Below, piece after piece: positions 1 through 9,820 of a stretch of DNA of 40,113 nucleotides. Below the pieces are notes generated by a model. The model saw only the letters and a list, made by a program, of their open reading frames with translations, was not told the origin of the DNA and searched no databases. Within the stretch, counting starts at the first letter, position 1; every line of letters begins with the position of its first letter. This DNA comes from an uncultured Lewinella sp. GTDB taxonomy: Bacteria; Bacteroidota; Bacteroidia; Chitinophagales; Saprospiraceae. Made by a program: the position numbers and the translations under genes. The DNA lies in contig CAJXOS010000050.1 of the NCBI GenBank assembly GCA_913057725.1, positions 1-40,113 on the forward strand, read 5' to 3'.

Positions 1-3000
1 CACCATTACTGCTCTCTACAATCTGTGCCGTTAAATCGAATTCGAAGCCACGACAAGTCACGATAGTATCAACGTCGTTGTTTACACCAATCAAAAGTCC
101 TGGTTCTATCACTGAGATAGCAATATCATCGCTGTCGCTACCACAGACGTTTGTAGCTGTCAAAGTGTAAACGGTCGAGAGTACTGTTGGATTAACGGTT
201 GGGTTAACCTCCGTACTAGCGAAGTCAGGGTCATTGTCAGCGGTCCAACTATATGTTGTTCCTGGTTCTGCTGAACCATTCGGGTTCAACTCGATGGGTA
301 GTTGAGCTTCACACAGTAGTTGGTCACTTCCTAAGTTAACATTAGGTGTATCCAGTACCAGAATCGTGACTGATTGTTCAATCGCACAGCCTTCAATACT
401 TGACCTTACCGTATAAGTTGTTGTCGTCTGCGGTGTAGCTACGGGGTTTGGACAATCCGTACAACTCAGCCCAGTCTCTGGTGTCCAGGTTATTTCTCCC
501 AACATGCCAGCAGAAGCCACACTCAATTGTACTTGCTCTCCAGGACAAATCTCCGGTTGTGACGGGCTGATAGTTACGGCCTCATTGGTCACTACATTCA
601 GCAGGATCGTATCTACCTGAATACATCCACCGTTGATAGTTGTACGCTGATAGGTAAAGGTGTCAACTGTAGTGATTACCATGTTGTACAGGGTGTCAGA
701 AGTCTCTAGACCTAGACCAATCCACTCGTGTGTGATATTCGGGAAGTTCACCGGATCATAAATCGGAGATGTTAAAGTCGCAAGCTCACCTAAGCAGTAT
801 GGGTCTTCCATTGGATCAGCTACGATAGTCATATCGACTGGTAGTGAATCCACCTGGATGGCGAAGGTGTCTGAGCGAACGCAGTTGCCAACAGTTACGG
901 TAGCCGTATAAACGGTATACGTATCAGGCTCCAGTAGTGGTGTATTCGTCATGATGTCACTCGGGGTCCATTCCAATTGGGCCGTGCTTGGAATAATTTG
1001 CGGTGTTACCTGTACCGATTCGCCTTGGCAAATGAAGGTAGTATCTGGTTGATTCAGGTCTAGCAAAATCGGAATGACATCTATTGCTACTACATCAGAA
1101 ACCTCACATCCCAAGCGTTCGCCAACTAAGGAGTAGTTACCGCTAATTACTGGAATGATAGTCGTAATGTTACTATCCGGATTAACGATCTCTGCAGGGC
1201 CATTCCAAGAGTAGTTTACATCTTCTTCAACTGTGCTGTTGGAAAGTACAATGGCATCACCTTGGCACAAAGGATCTGGCGTCTCTAAGATTTCAATAAT
1301 CGGAAGCGGCGTTACCTCAACGGTCACACTATCCACGGATGGTGTTGGACAAATACCGTTAGTTACACTTACAAAGTAAGTAGTAGTAACGTCAGGCTGA
1401 ACTGTCGGATTGGCTTCCTGATCAATAGTACTACTTGGTACCGATGTCCAAACGTAGGTGTTACCATCCACAGGGTCGCCACCAATGCTGATTTCTTCGC
1501 CTTCACATATGCGATCATCTTCAGCAACAGTGAAGTCAGGCGCTGTGAAGTTGAGGACAGTGATGGTTACCATATCCATGAAACTACAGGCATCTGCAGT
1601 AAGCGTCACTGACACTTCGTATACGCCAGGTATATTAGCTGTTACCTCAGGAGTTGCACAATCTGTACAGCTAAACTCAAGTTCAGCTGGTGGGTTCCAT
1701 TCGTATGTTGCCTGATCAAAATCTTGACCACCAGGAATTTCAAAGGTTTCTCCGAAACAAACTTCAACATCTGGACCTGCATCTAGGTCGAATACATTTA
1801 CAGTAACTTCTAGCGTATCTACATAACAAACGGCATCTAGAAGCGCCATGTAAACGGTTGTTTCAGCAGGAGTTGCTACTGGGTCAAAGCAGTTGCTACA
1901 AGATAGCTCAGCTGCATTGTCGCCAATCCACTCAATATTGTCAAGACCAGTGATTACTTCCAGTTGGACACTAGCACCTGCACAAACTGAAGTATCGGAA
2001 GCAGCTACAGTTGCACCTAGCGGCTCAAGTACATCCGGATCGGAAGGTCCCCAATCTACCAGGATACCACCACCTTGAATTTGGTTACCCCAGTCATTTG
2101 CTAGTACAACATACACTTCACCTTCCTGAGCAGGAATCGTTTGTACAATATCGTCGTTGATTCCATCACAGTCATATACATCCTCAATCGGATAACCTAA
2201 GGTTGGGTGAACATCTGCCAAACCAGTAGGCTCTGTACCGCCCGCATAACTACTACGGATAGGTTGAGTGTTTGTAACTGCGTCAATGACCAGTTGAGGT
2301 GTTTCACAAACCTCTTCAGAGGTAAATGGACCCCAAACATTAAAGTCAATATCTGAAGGGATATTAGCACTTGATAGGATGAATCCGAATGGACCATCTG
2401 CCTGTGCCTCAATAGTAAACCAGTAGTAGTCAGGTTCTGCACCCACTCCAAACCAACAACCATTGTTTACACCTATAGTATTTGGTACATCCTGGAAACC
2501 ATCTTCAAACATGAATTCCGTTGTGATATCACCGTTCTGAATACATCCGTTCAATGGATTACAAAGCGCATCCACTAAGGCAGGTGATAGTGCACAATCA
2601 GCTTCCACGATATTTAATCCAAAGTCCGTACAACCTTCTGGGTTCGCCACGATGATATAATAGTCGCCAGCTTCCTGGAAGTCAGCACTCATGATATTTC
2701 CACTGTTGCTCTGAGCTACACAAACGGTACCAGGATCACCAGGAAGACCGTTTAGGACCAGAACGCCAGTACCTGGTAGAGCGTTAGTGACATTCACTGA
2801 AGCACAAAGACCACCGGGGGACTGGTATAGGAATACCGTTTCAGGGCCACCAAGGAAAGGAACCGTTCCACAAGGTGTCACATTCAAGTTAGCTCCCTCA
2901 CCACATGTAGTTTGATTTGGATCGTTGAATGGAATACTGCCAATGTCTGTCGCATTGTCAAAGTCCGATCCGTCACAAGCAAGTGGAGAACACTGCCAAC

Positions 3001-3847
3001 TGGCTTCGAAACCGGCGGAGTTATTGAAACCGTCTGAGATAAACTCTAAGGTGATACAACCATCAGAAGATTCAACGATAAACTCGTTCCCATTATCATT
3101 GCCACTGATCGAAGCGATCAATAGTGAGGCAGTACTTGCACCCTCATAGACATTCAATTGGTCACCATTAAAGATGTTGAATGAGGCAATATCCAGTGCA
3201 ATACATTGTGTGAAATCATTAGGGCAGATCGTGAAAGTGAAATCCTCTGCAGGACCATAGTCACCATCAGGACCACCACTATCGAAGATGCTTCCGCTAC
3301 AGCTGCTGGTGAAGGTTTCTTCGCCCATGTTAAAGGCAGGAATAAACTCTTCGATACAAACTGTGAAGTCACCCCAAACTGGAGTGCCAGACTCCGAATA
3401 ACTATCAACCTGTAGGAAATAAGAAATGCCAGGAGTCAGACCGACAGCGTCCAGGCTAATAGTGTTATCGCCAATGGAGCCAATAACACAGCTGAGCTCG
3501 GCCAATCCGCCACAATCACCACGATATAGGGCAAACTGTGGATTTTCCAATGGAATACCATTTGGACCCTGGTCCGTACCGCTGATAGTAATGGTCACAT
3601 CTACAAGTGCAGCATCAACAGTGAATCCAAAGAAGACGTCATTGCTAATTACGCCACCATTAAAACAAGTCGGAGCATCGCCAGGTGCAGTGCTACTGCT
3701 TGTAGCATCCACATTGGTGTAGATGTCTCCAGTACACACTGGCGCAGTACCCAAATCGATCAAATCCACACAGTCATTATTGGAGGGTTGAGCGAAGGCA
3801 GTCAGTGTGAAGAAAACACTACAAAGAATAGTCAAAAAATATTTCAT
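1..3847 (-). CDS. Very large secreted multi-domain protein (CUB-like, jelly-roll and Ig-like repeats), 3' part outside window
   Basis: An open frame runs without a stop from the ATG at 3847 to the left edge (1282 codons), so the C-terminus is missing. Residues 1-20 form a signal peptide (MKYFLTILCSVFFTLTAFAQ). Residues about 22-180 resemble a PPC/jelly-roll module. Residues about 182-285 look like a CUB domain (FDSGG..GDYG, then LNVYEGA, ending in GFEASWQC). A second jelly-roll-like part covers about 290-590. From about residue 600 to the edge there are eight complete Ig/PKD-like repeats of about 80 residues and the start of a ninth, each opening with a C-x-G motif and holding a second Cys near its end. 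Bacteroidota proteins of this build are usually exported by the type IX system and end in a CHU_C sorting domain; here that would lie beyond the edge, so it is inference. The likely role is a surface adhesin or matrix protein. Sure of secretion and repeat architecture, not of function. Confidence 0.85.
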   Translation of the reverse strand, partial: MKYFLTILCSVFFTLTAFAQPSNNDCVDLIDLGTAPVCTGDIYTNVDATSSSTAPGDAPTCFNGGVISNDVFFGFTVDAALVDVTITISGTDQGPNGIPLENPQFALYRGDCGGLAELSCVIGSIGDNTISLDAVGLTPGISYFLQVDSYSESGTPVWGDFTVCIEEFIPAFNMGEETFTSSCSGSIFDSGGPDGDYGPAEDFTFTICPNDFTQCIALDIASFNIFNGDQLNVYEGASTASLLIASISGNDNGNEFIVESSDGCITLEFISDGFNNSAGFEASWQCSPLACDGSDFDNATDIGSIPFNDPNQTTCGEGANLNVTPCGTVPFLGGPETVFLYQSPGGLCASVNVTNALPGTGVLVLNGLPGDPGTVCVAQSNSGNIMSADFQEAGDYYIIVANPEGCTDFGLNIVEADCALSPALVDALCNPLNGCIQNGDITTEFMFEDGFQDVPNTIGVNNGCWFGVGAEPDYYWFTIEAQADGPFGFILSSANIPSDIDFNVWGPFTSEEVCETPQLVIDAVTNTQPIRSSYAGGTEPTGLADVHPTLGYPIEDVYDCDGINDDIVQTIPAQEGEVYVVLANDWGNQIQGGGILVDWGPSDPDVLEPLGATVAASDTSVCAGASVQLEVITGLDNIEWIGDNAAELSCSNCFDPVATPAETTVYMALLDAVCYVDTLEVTVNVFDLDAGPDVEVCFGETFEIPGGQDFDQATYEWNPPAELEFSCTDCATPEVTANIPGVYEVSVTLTADACSFMDMVTITVLNFTAPDFTVAEDDRICEGEEISIGGDPVDGNTYVWTSVPSSTIDQEANPTVQPDVTTTYFVSVTNGICPTPSVDSVTVEVTPLPIIEILETPDPLCQGDAIVLSNSTVEEDVNYSWNGPAEIVNPDSNITTIIPVISGNYSLVGERLGCEVSDVVAIDVIPILLDLNQPDTTFICQGESVQVTPQIIPSTAQLEWTPSDIMTNTPLLEPDTYTVYTATVTVGNCVRSDTFAIQVDSLPVDMTIVADPMEDPYCLGELATLTSPIYDPVNFPNITHEWIGLGLETSDTLYNMVITTVDTFTYQRTTINGGCIQVDTILLNVVTNEAVTISPSQPEICPGEQVQLSVASAGMLGEITWTPETGLSCTDCPNPVATPQTTTTYTVRSSIEGCAIEQSVTILVLDTPNVNLGSDQLLCEAQLPIELNPNGSAEPGTTYSWTADNDPDFASTEVNPTVNPTVLSTVYTLTATNVCGSDSDDIAISVIEPGLLIGVNNDVDTIVTCRGFEFDLTAQIVESSNG

Positions 3848-3893
3848 ACGGGATAATATGTCTATGACAGATGGTTGAGTTTGCTTAACCGAC

Positions 3894-3901
3894 CAAAGAT
3901 A
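3894..3901 (-). promoter_or_regulatory. -7 promoter element TATCTTTG of the large secreted protein gene
   Basis: On the minus strand this octamer matches the Bacteroidota -7 consensus TAnnTTTG exactly and lies 46 bp upstream of the ATG at 3847, giving a leader of roughly 40 nt. No convincing -33 TTTG at the usual spacing was found. The short palindrome GCCCCATTGGGGC (3925-3937) lies just upstream, in the gap before folK. Confidence 0.45.
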
Positions 3902-4015
3902 GACAATTAGACCAAATGTAGACCGCCCCATTGGGGCATTGTCCGGCGGCATCTGTCAGCCGAAATGCATAATTTTTTACGAGGAGGTATCTTTAGGCCT
4001 CAATTTGTGCGCACT

Positions 4016-4510
4016 ATGGCCAAAACCATACTACATCTGGGCAGTAATATCGGCCTTCGCAACTTTAATTTGCGTCGGGCTCAACGATTATTAGAAAAGC
4101 GGTTGGGAAAGGCTACTAAAGTCTCTTCCTGCTATGAGACAGCTGCCTGGGGGGTAGAAGATCAGCGAGATTTTCTCAATATGGCGTTCTGTTTTAAGAC
4201 TAAACTTAGCCCCGATCAGGTGCTTGATGTCGCCCAGCGTGTTGAATCAAAAATGGGGCGTCTTCGACTGCAAAAATGGGGGGAACGCATCATTGATGTG
4301 GACATTATCTTCTACGGGGATGAAGTGGTGAACACGGATCGTCTTCAACTCCCACACCCGTGGATGCAGGATCGTCGATTTGTTCTGGTCCCTGTCGCAG
4401 AGATTGCTGCTAAATGGAGGCACCCAGTTCTAGGGGCCAAAGTAAAAAAACTACTACGTAACTGTACTGATACAGGTCACGTCCAGCGCGTCAGCGGTAA
4501 GCTTAGATGA
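4016..4510 (+). CDS. folK: 2-amino-4-hydroxy-6-hydroxymethyldihydropteridine pyrophosphokinase (HPPK)
   Basis: Transfers pyrophosphate from ATP to 6-hydroxymethyl-dihydropterin, the step before dihydropteroate synthase in folate synthesis; cytoplasmic. The 164-residue product begins MAKTILHLGSNIG, which fits the family start (xLxLGSNxG), and carries VSSCYETAAWG, DQRDFLN and the HPPK signature KWGERIIDVDII with the two metal-binding Asp residues, followed by LPHPWMQDRRFVLVPVAEI. The frame is open upstream to an ATG at 3965, but the 17 extra residues fall outside the family, so the ATG at 4016 is preferred. It stands alone, divergent from the secreted-protein gene and convergent with the VPS10-type gene, with a shared terminator downstream. 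Confidence 0.95.
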   Translation: MAKTILHLGSNIGLRNFNLRRAQRLLEKRLGKATKVSSCYETAAWGVEDQRDFLNMAFCFKTKLSPDQVLDVAQRVESKMGRLRLQKWGERIIDVDIIFYGDEVVNTDRLQLPHPWMQDRRFVLVPVAEIAAKWRHPVLGAKVKKLLRNCTDTGHVQRVSGKLR

Positions 4511-4523
4511 TAAGAAAACAAAA

Positions 4524-4545
4524 GGAGCGCGATTCATCGCGCCCC
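4524..4545. terminator. Bidirectional hairpin terminator between folK and the VPS10-type gene
   Basis: The stem GCGCGA/TCGCGC (4527-4532 and 4537-4542, loop TTCA) extends by two G-C pairs past one A-C mismatch. Read on the minus strand it is followed by TTTTGTTTTCTTA, a good U-tract for the gene ending at 4583. In the plus direction (folK) the tail is less T-rich. Confidence 0.7.
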
Positions 4546-4582
4546 CTCTATTATTTAGTCAATTTTACTTCGAACTTAACCG

Positions 4583-7500
4583 CTATTCTTGTACCCAAGG
4601 TCCGCCGGCTGCTTGGATAGCCTGCCCTAAGCTGGCGGCTTCTCTGCGCCAATTGTCAAGTCGAGTATTCATGCTAGCAATCAACTCATCGGCCAGTTTT
4701 AAGTTGTCCTTGTGCATGCTAGTAGGCCCGTAGGTAGAACGTTCCACACCGCGCATTACCCCAAACAAACGATCGAATATGGTCGGGTTTGTTTTTTCGC
4801 CAGGTCCTTGCTTCAATGGATCGCCACCAAATTCTGCTTGCAGGGCCGCCAGCTCCTGTTGCATCTCGGCGAAACGTTCATGTTGGCTCAATTCTAGTCC
4901 GGGTGCAGCAAGCAGCCCTTTTGCCAAACGATCGGCATAAGATCGGGTATCGCTCATGCGAGTAGCCAAAGCGGAGTGGGCTCCGAAGGTCTTCTCAAAT
5001 GAACGCCAGAAGGTGGCGACCTCATCAGGATTAGCTCCTTCCAGTGCTCCCTTACGTAACTGCTTCATTTCGAAAGACTGTGCCTCTCCCAGGGAAGTAA
5101 TTGCGCCATCTACCTGCTGGTGCAAGCTTGCGGTGTAAGTACCAGGAGCAGCCATCATTCCCGGCATGTCCCAACCACCATTGGTGACAGCATTCGGTGA
5201 GCTATGCCGTAAATCCCAGGCAATACGATGAAAACCTGCCGAGACAGAACCATCTACGCGGCGGATTACTTTACCGTTGCTGTCGGTGATTAATAAAAAT
5301 ACTTTAGGTGCAGGAGCATTAGCTTCCTCCGTCAAAACATCCCAACCCGGGAAGCCAATGGTTTCAGCTTCTTTTTCTGCCTTTTTTCGTTTTGCTTCAG
5401 CGGTCATTAGCCCCTCCTTGAGGTAGTAGGTAAATACAGCACCAAATGGAGGGTTATCGGCCACGTAGTGTCCAGCTCCTTGATCGCCCTTTGGCTCATC
5501 AAAGCCCAAGTGACTGCGAGGAATGTACCACCAGGCATCGCGAGTAGGGAATAGGGTGGCTGCTGCATCAAGTTGTTCTGCATTTACTTCACGTAATGCC
5601 GTGTAATCGTCAAGTACAAAAATTCCACGTCCGAATGAAGCTGCTACCAAGTCGTTCTCACGTCTTTGAATAGCAAGGTCTCTAACAGAAATCGTAGGGA
5701 ATTTACCCTTAAGAGCATGCCATTCTGCGCCGCCATCCAACGAGCAGTATACGCCAAGTTCAGTACCGATAAACAAGAGCTCCGGGCGTACATGGTCTTG
5801 CACCAGGCGCCAAACCAGATTGCGGTCTGGTAAATTGCTACTGATAGATGTCCAGCTGCGACCTGCATCGGTACTCTTGATCAAGTATGGCTGGTAGTCG
5901 CCATACTTGTGATTGTCTAAGGCTACGTATACTGTGTTTGCATCGAACAAGTCGGCCTTAATATCATTCACGAAAGCAGTAGCTGGCACGCCTTTAATAT
6001 TGGCCACTTCAATCTTGCGCCAGTTTTGCCCACCATCTTCGGTTACTTGAATAATGCCGTCATCTGTGCCAGCGTAGATTAAACCTTCTTGCTGTGGCGA
6101 TTCCGCCAGTGAGGTGATCGTATTGTAGTTCGACATGGCAAGTACATCCCAGGCATTATCCCAGCTCTGCGTACTACCCATAATTGGCAAGGCAAATCGC
6201 TCCTCATCGCGGGTCAAGTCACCAGAAATAGCCGTCCAATCATCTCCACGGTTATCCGAGCGCCAAACCCGTTGAGATGCGAAATAGATACGTGAAGCTT
6301 GATGCGGACTGACTAGAATAGGAGCGTCCCAGTTGAAACGTTCGTAATCTTCATCAGCACCTGGCTGTGGTTGAATATCTACCACCTCTCCTGTAGTCAT
6401 ATCTACTCGAGAGAGCGTTCCTTCTTGCCGTTCGGCATAAACGATATCTGGATTGCCAGGCTCTGTAGCAGGTTGGTGACCATCCCAGTTGAGGATAACT
6501 CGCCAGTCGGAGTTCTGAATCCCCTGCACCTTGTCTGTTCGTGATGGCCCTCCCTGGGTACTGTTATCCTGGGTGCCACCATAGATATTATAGAATGGTT
6601 CTGTATCATCTACCGCGATCTTGTAAAACTGCGTCAAGGGCAAGTTGGCCATGTAGCGCCAGTTGTCAGCAAGATCAAAACTCTCGTAGAGTCCACCGTC
6701 TGTTCCTACCAAGAGGTAGTCTGGATCATCCGCGCGGAAAGCCATGGCGTGGTTGTCCGAGTGCTTGTGTTGTTCTTTCAATCGGCGGAAGCTCTGTCCA
6801 CCATCATCCGATACCTGGATACGTACATCCATTAGATAAAGGCGATCGAATTGATGCGGGCTGGCGTACAGCTCCTGATAGTAGTGAGGGCCCGTCGCCC
6901 CTGAAACTGCATCGGACCGCTTCTCCCAGGTAGCGCCGCGGTTGGAGGAACGGTATATTGCACCGGTTCTTCGATTGAGCTCAATTGCCGCGTACAATAC
7001 GTCTGGCTGCTGAGGTGAGATCGCCAGACCAATCTTACCCATTGGTCCTTTGGGTAATCCATTCTTTAATTCTTCCCAAGTATCTCCACCATCGGTTGAG
7101 CGATGAAGGCCAGTGCCAGGACCACCACCCATGTAGGCAGCTACGGTACGATGCCGCTGCCAGGTAGCAGCGTATAGCACCATTGGGTCGCGAGGGTCAA
7201 TCACTAGATCGGTAGCACCAGTCCACTCCTCATCTCCGAGCACGCGAGTCCAATTATCCCCACCGTCAGTAGATTTAAATACACCACGCTCTCCTCCTTT
7301 ATTCCAGAGTGGTCCTTGGGCAGCAACCCAAATCACGTCTGAATTATCGGGATGTACAATGATTTTGGAGATGTGCTCAGATTCTTTCAATCCTTTATTC
7401 TCCCAGCTCTTACCGCCGTCGGTACTGAGATAGATGCCATCGCCATAGCCAATATGACGGCCACCAACGTTTTCTCCGGTACCTACCCAAACGCGATTTG

Positions 7501-7807
7501 GGTTCCGTGAGTCAATGCTTACACAACCGATGGAATAGGATCCCTGGCCATCGAAAATAGAACTCCAGGTAACTCCGGCGTTGACGGTTTTCCAAACTCC
7601 TCCAGATCCTACTGCGACGTACCACACATTATCATCTTCGGGATGGATTGCGATATCGGCAATGCGTCCAGACATGAACGCAGGGCCCAGGCTTCGCCAT
7701 TCCAGGCCACTTAGATCGGTTTTCTTTTCTTGGTCTTCTTGTGCCGGTAACCAAAGACCGGCTAAGAGCAGCCCGCAGAGGGCTAGCAACTTGATTTTGT
7801 TAGGCAT
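4583..7807 (-). CDS. Secreted VPS10/sortilin-like BNR-repeat protein
   Basis: 1074 residues. A signal peptide (MPNKIKLLALCGLLLAGLWL, then PAQ) predicts export. The N-terminal about 720 residues hold many BNR/Asp-box-like units (S-T-D-G-G-x-x-W, for example STDGGKSWEN, STDGGDNWTR, SSNRGATWEK, TEDGGQNWRK, STDAGRSWTS), which predicts a large multi-blade beta-propeller like the sortilin/VPS10 fold. Residues about 860-930 look like a FlgD/Fn3-type beta domain (FHRIAWDLRH ... GTYTASL), and the last about 120 residues are helical. This architecture is widespread in Bacteroidota and Acidobacteria and is usually annotated only as glycosyl hydrolase or VPS10 domain protein. No sialidase catalytic set was identified, so an enzymatic role is not claimed. 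There is no recognisable type IX sorting domain at the C-terminus (ends WVQE). Confidence 0.85.
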   Translation of the reverse strand: MPNKIKLLALCGLLLAGLWLPAQEDQEKKTDLSGLEWRSLGPAFMSGRIADIAIHPEDDNVWYVAVGSGGVWKTVNAGVTWSSIFDGQGSYSIGCVSIDSRNPNRVWVGTGENVGGRHIGYGDGIYLSTDGGKSWENKGLKESEHISKIIVHPDNSDVIWVAAQGPLWNKGGERGVFKSTDGGDNWTRVLGDEEWTGATDLVIDPRDPMVLYAATWQRHRTVAAYMGGGPGTGLHRSTDGGDTWEELKNGLPKGPMGKIGLAISPQQPDVLYAAIELNRRTGAIYRSSNRGATWEKRSDAVSGATGPHYYQELYASPHQFDRLYLMDVRIQVSDDGGQSFRRLKEQHKHSDNHAMAFRADDPDYLLVGTDGGLYESFDLADNWRYMANLPLTQFYKIAVDDTEPFYNIYGGTQDNSTQGGPSRTDKVQGIQNSDWRVILNWDGHQPATEPGNPDIVYAERQEGTLSRVDMTTGEVVDIQPQPGADEDYERFNWDAPILVSPHQASRIYFASQRVWRSDNRGDDWTAISGDLTRDEERFALPIMGSTQSWDNAWDVLAMSNYNTITSLAESPQQEGLIYAGTDDGIIQVTEDGGQNWRKIEVANIKGVPATAFVNDIKADLFDANTVYVALDNHKYGDYQPYLIKSTDAGRSWTSISSNLPDRNLVWRLVQDHVRPELLFIGTELGVYCSLDGGAEWHALKGKFPTISVRDLAIQRRENDLVAASFGRGIFVLDDYTALREVNAEQLDAAATLFPTRDAWWYIPRSHLGFDEPKGDQGAGHYVADNPPFGAVFTYYLKEGLMTAEAKRKKAEKEAETIGFPGWDVLTEEANAPAPKVFLLITDSNGKVIRRVDGSVSAGFHRIAWDLRHSSPNAVTNGGWDMPGMMAAPGTYTASLHQQVDGAITSLGEAQSFEMKQLRKGALEGANPDEVATFWRSFEKTFGAHSALATRMSDTRSYADRLAKGLLAAPGLELSQHERFAEMQQELAALQAEFGGDPLKQGPGEKTNPTIFDRLFGVMRGVERSTYGPTSMHKDNLKLADELIASMNTRLDNWRREAASLGQAIQAAGGPWVQE

Positions 7808-7833
7808 AATGGATGTTTTACTAGTCTTACATC

Positions 7834-7841
7834 CAAATGTA
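7834..7841 (-). promoter_or_regulatory. -7 promoter element TACATTTG of the VPS10-type gene
   Basis: Exact TAnnTTTG match on the minus strand, 26 bp upstream of the ATG at 7807, giving a short leader. No clear -33 TTTG was found. Confidence 0.45.
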
Positions 7842-7975
7842 ATGAATTAGGTCGGTCCTCTTTTTTCAGGATTTGCCTAGGCCAAACCTGAGCAGCGAAA
7901 GGCGCATATTATGCAGTCATTAGTACCTCAGTTAGCCACTAGGTCGATAGCTTGGTGAAGCGTAAATACATCTTC

Positions 7976-9820
7976 TTACTGATAACCCTGTGCCTGCAGG
8001 TGAAATAACTCTGCGTACTTACCGTCTTGAGCAAGGAGCTCCTCATGCGAACCGATTTCCAATAGTTGACCGTGTTCTAGGAACAGGATACGGTCAGCCA
8101 TCCGAACAGTAGAGAAACGGTGAGAAATCAGCACGGCCGAACGATCCTTGATTAATTCACTAAAGCGCAAAAATACTTCATGTTCTGCGCGAGCATCCAG
8201 CGCAGAAGTAGGTTCGTCTAGGATCAACAACTGAGCGTCTCTCATGTAGGCTCTAGCAAGGGCGATCTTCTGCCACTGTCCACCGGATAATTCTACGCCA
8301 TCTTGGAAGCGTTTGCCCAACATTTGTTCGTAGCCGGCAGGGAGCTGTTCTACTACCGAGTCGGCCAGGCTCTTTTCTGCAGCAGATTCGATCAAGGCAA
8401 ACTCTTCATTGTTCTCAATGCGGCCGATGGCGATGTTCTCGCGTACCTTGAGTTGGTAGCGGAAGAAGTCCTGAAAAATGACACCTACATTAGCGCGCAA
8501 GCTGCTGAGGTTATAATCACGCAGATCAACACCATCTAGAAGAATTCGACCTTCAGTGGGTTCATAAAGGCGTGCCAGTAGTTTCACCAGAGTAGTCTTA
8601 CCAGCGCCGTTTTCACCGACCAGTGCAAGTTTCTCACCTGCTCTTAAGTGAAAAGACAAGTCTTTGATCGCATACTGAGCTGCGCCCGGATATTTGAAAC
8701 TCACATTTTCAAACGTGAAGCCCGACTCAACTTGAGTAGGGAAGGGGAGGGCCTTTTGTCTTGACCGTATTTCTGGCTGGATCGCCAAGAAGTCAAATAG
8801 GTCTTGCAAATACAATGCTTGACTGGCGATGCTTGAAAAACGACTCATCATGCCTTGTAGGCGGCCTTGCATCCGGTTAAATGCGCCGGAAAGAAAGGTG
8901 AGCGTACCCACCGTGATAATACCACCAACAGTTTGCAGAATGATGAAAACATAAGCACCATAATAGGCAACGGTGCCGAGGGCAGATAGTACTACACCCC
9001 AACTTGCTCTCTTAATGCTAAGGGTACGATTTGCTTTATAGTAGTCCCATGACAGTCGCTCAAAACGTTGGGCAATGAAGCTGGATAAACCGAAAATCTT
9101 GACCTCCTTGGCGGTGGTGTCACTAGCACCAATATATCGGAGATAGTCTAATTCCCGTCGTTCTGGTGTCCAACTTCGAGTCAGGGAGTAGGAACGTTGA
9201 TTGAAATAGTTTTCACCAACAAAGGCTGGAATTACGGCCAGCACCAGTAGAAGTATTAGCCAGGGATTGAACACCACCAGGCCAGCACCTAGTGAGATAA
9301 TCGTGACCAGGTCCTGTACCTGTGAAAGTACCATCGACATAAGTATGGTTCGGCCAGTCGTTTGCCGGCGGGCCCGTTCGAGTTTATCGTAGAAGGTGGG
9401 CTCCTCGAATTGATACAGGTCGAGTTCGGCAGCATGCTTGATCAAAAGCACACTGGTTCGGTTGGCAAAAAGGTCTCCTAGCAGTCCGTCTAGTAAGCTA
9501 ATCGCTCTGGATAGCAAGTCGGAAAGAACTGCCAGTGCTAGCTCAATGGCAACCAGCGTCCATAGGTATTGCTGTGAGTCATCGGGTTGGTCAATCAAGT
9601 AGATGACCTCATCCACTATTTCCTTACCCACGTATAGCATTGCCAGCGGCAAAACTGATTTCAATAGCCTTAGCGTCGCATTACCGATGCTTAAGCTTGG
9701 GCTGGTTTTCCAGATCATTCGAAAAAATGGTGGTAGGTGGCGAAGCGCTTCCCATTGCTCGCGCCACGACTGTTGGTCATCCGATTTATTACCACCGTGT
9801 GCTCCTCTTCTTTGGGCCAT
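7976..9820 (-). CDS. ABC transporter half-molecule (fused permease and ATPase)
   Basis: 614 residues in the usual MsbA/lipid-drug-exporter layout. A transmembrane domain covers about residues 20-330, with hydrophobic spans near 42-70, 85-107, 163-190 and 263-305. A nucleotide-binding domain follows: Walker A GENGAGKTT near residue 400, Q-loop VIFQDFF, signature LSGGQ near 511, Walker B LLILDEP near 530, D-loop SALD and switch His in LISHRFST. It should work as a homodimer in the inner membrane, exporting a substrate that cannot be told from sequence. The N-terminus is a polar stretch of about 20 residues (MAQRRGAHGG...). It is divergent from the PBP1A gene. No partner gene sits next to it, and no clear terminator follows in the 134 bp before the promoter of the next minus-strand gene. 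Confidence 0.92.
   Translation of the reverse strand: MAQRRGAHGGNKSDDQQSWREQWEALRHLPPFFRMIWKTSPSLSIGNATLRLLKSVLPLAMLYVGKEIVDEVIYLIDQPDDSQQYLWTLVAIELALAVLSDLLSRAISLLDGLLGDLFANRTSVLLIKHAAELDLYQFEEPTFYDKLERARRQTTGRTILMSMVLSQVQDLVTIISLGAGLVVFNPWLILLLVLAVIPAFVGENYFNQRSYSLTRSWTPERRELDYLRYIGASDTTAKEVKIFGLSSFIAQRFERLSWDYYKANRTLSIKRASWGVVLSALGTVAYYGAYVFIILQTVGGIITVGTLTFLSGAFNRMQGRLQGMMSRFSSIASQALYLQDLFDFLAIQPEIRSRQKALPFPTQVESGFTFENVSFKYPGAAQYAIKDLSFHLRAGEKLALVGENGAGKTTLVKLLARLYEPTEGRILLDGVDLRDYNLSSLRANVGVIFQDFFRYQLKVRENIAIGRIENNEEFALIESAAEKSLADSVVEQLPAGYEQMLGKRFQDGVELSGGQWQKIALARAYMRDAQLLILDEPTSALDARAEHEVFLRFSELIKDRSAVLISHRFSTVRMADRILFLEHGQLLEIGSHEELLAQDGKYAELFHLQAQGYQ

Noticed and set aside
3965-4015. 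Upstream extension of the folK frame (start at 3965)
   Set aside because: The added 17 residues (MHNFLRGGIFRPQFVRT) are not part of the HPPK fold; the family starts at the beta strand found at 4016.
6541-6933. 130-codon plus-strand frame inside the VPS10-type gene
   Set aside because: It lies fully antisense to a well-supported gene, its product (Cys, His and Arg rich) has no family traits, and it has no promoter box.
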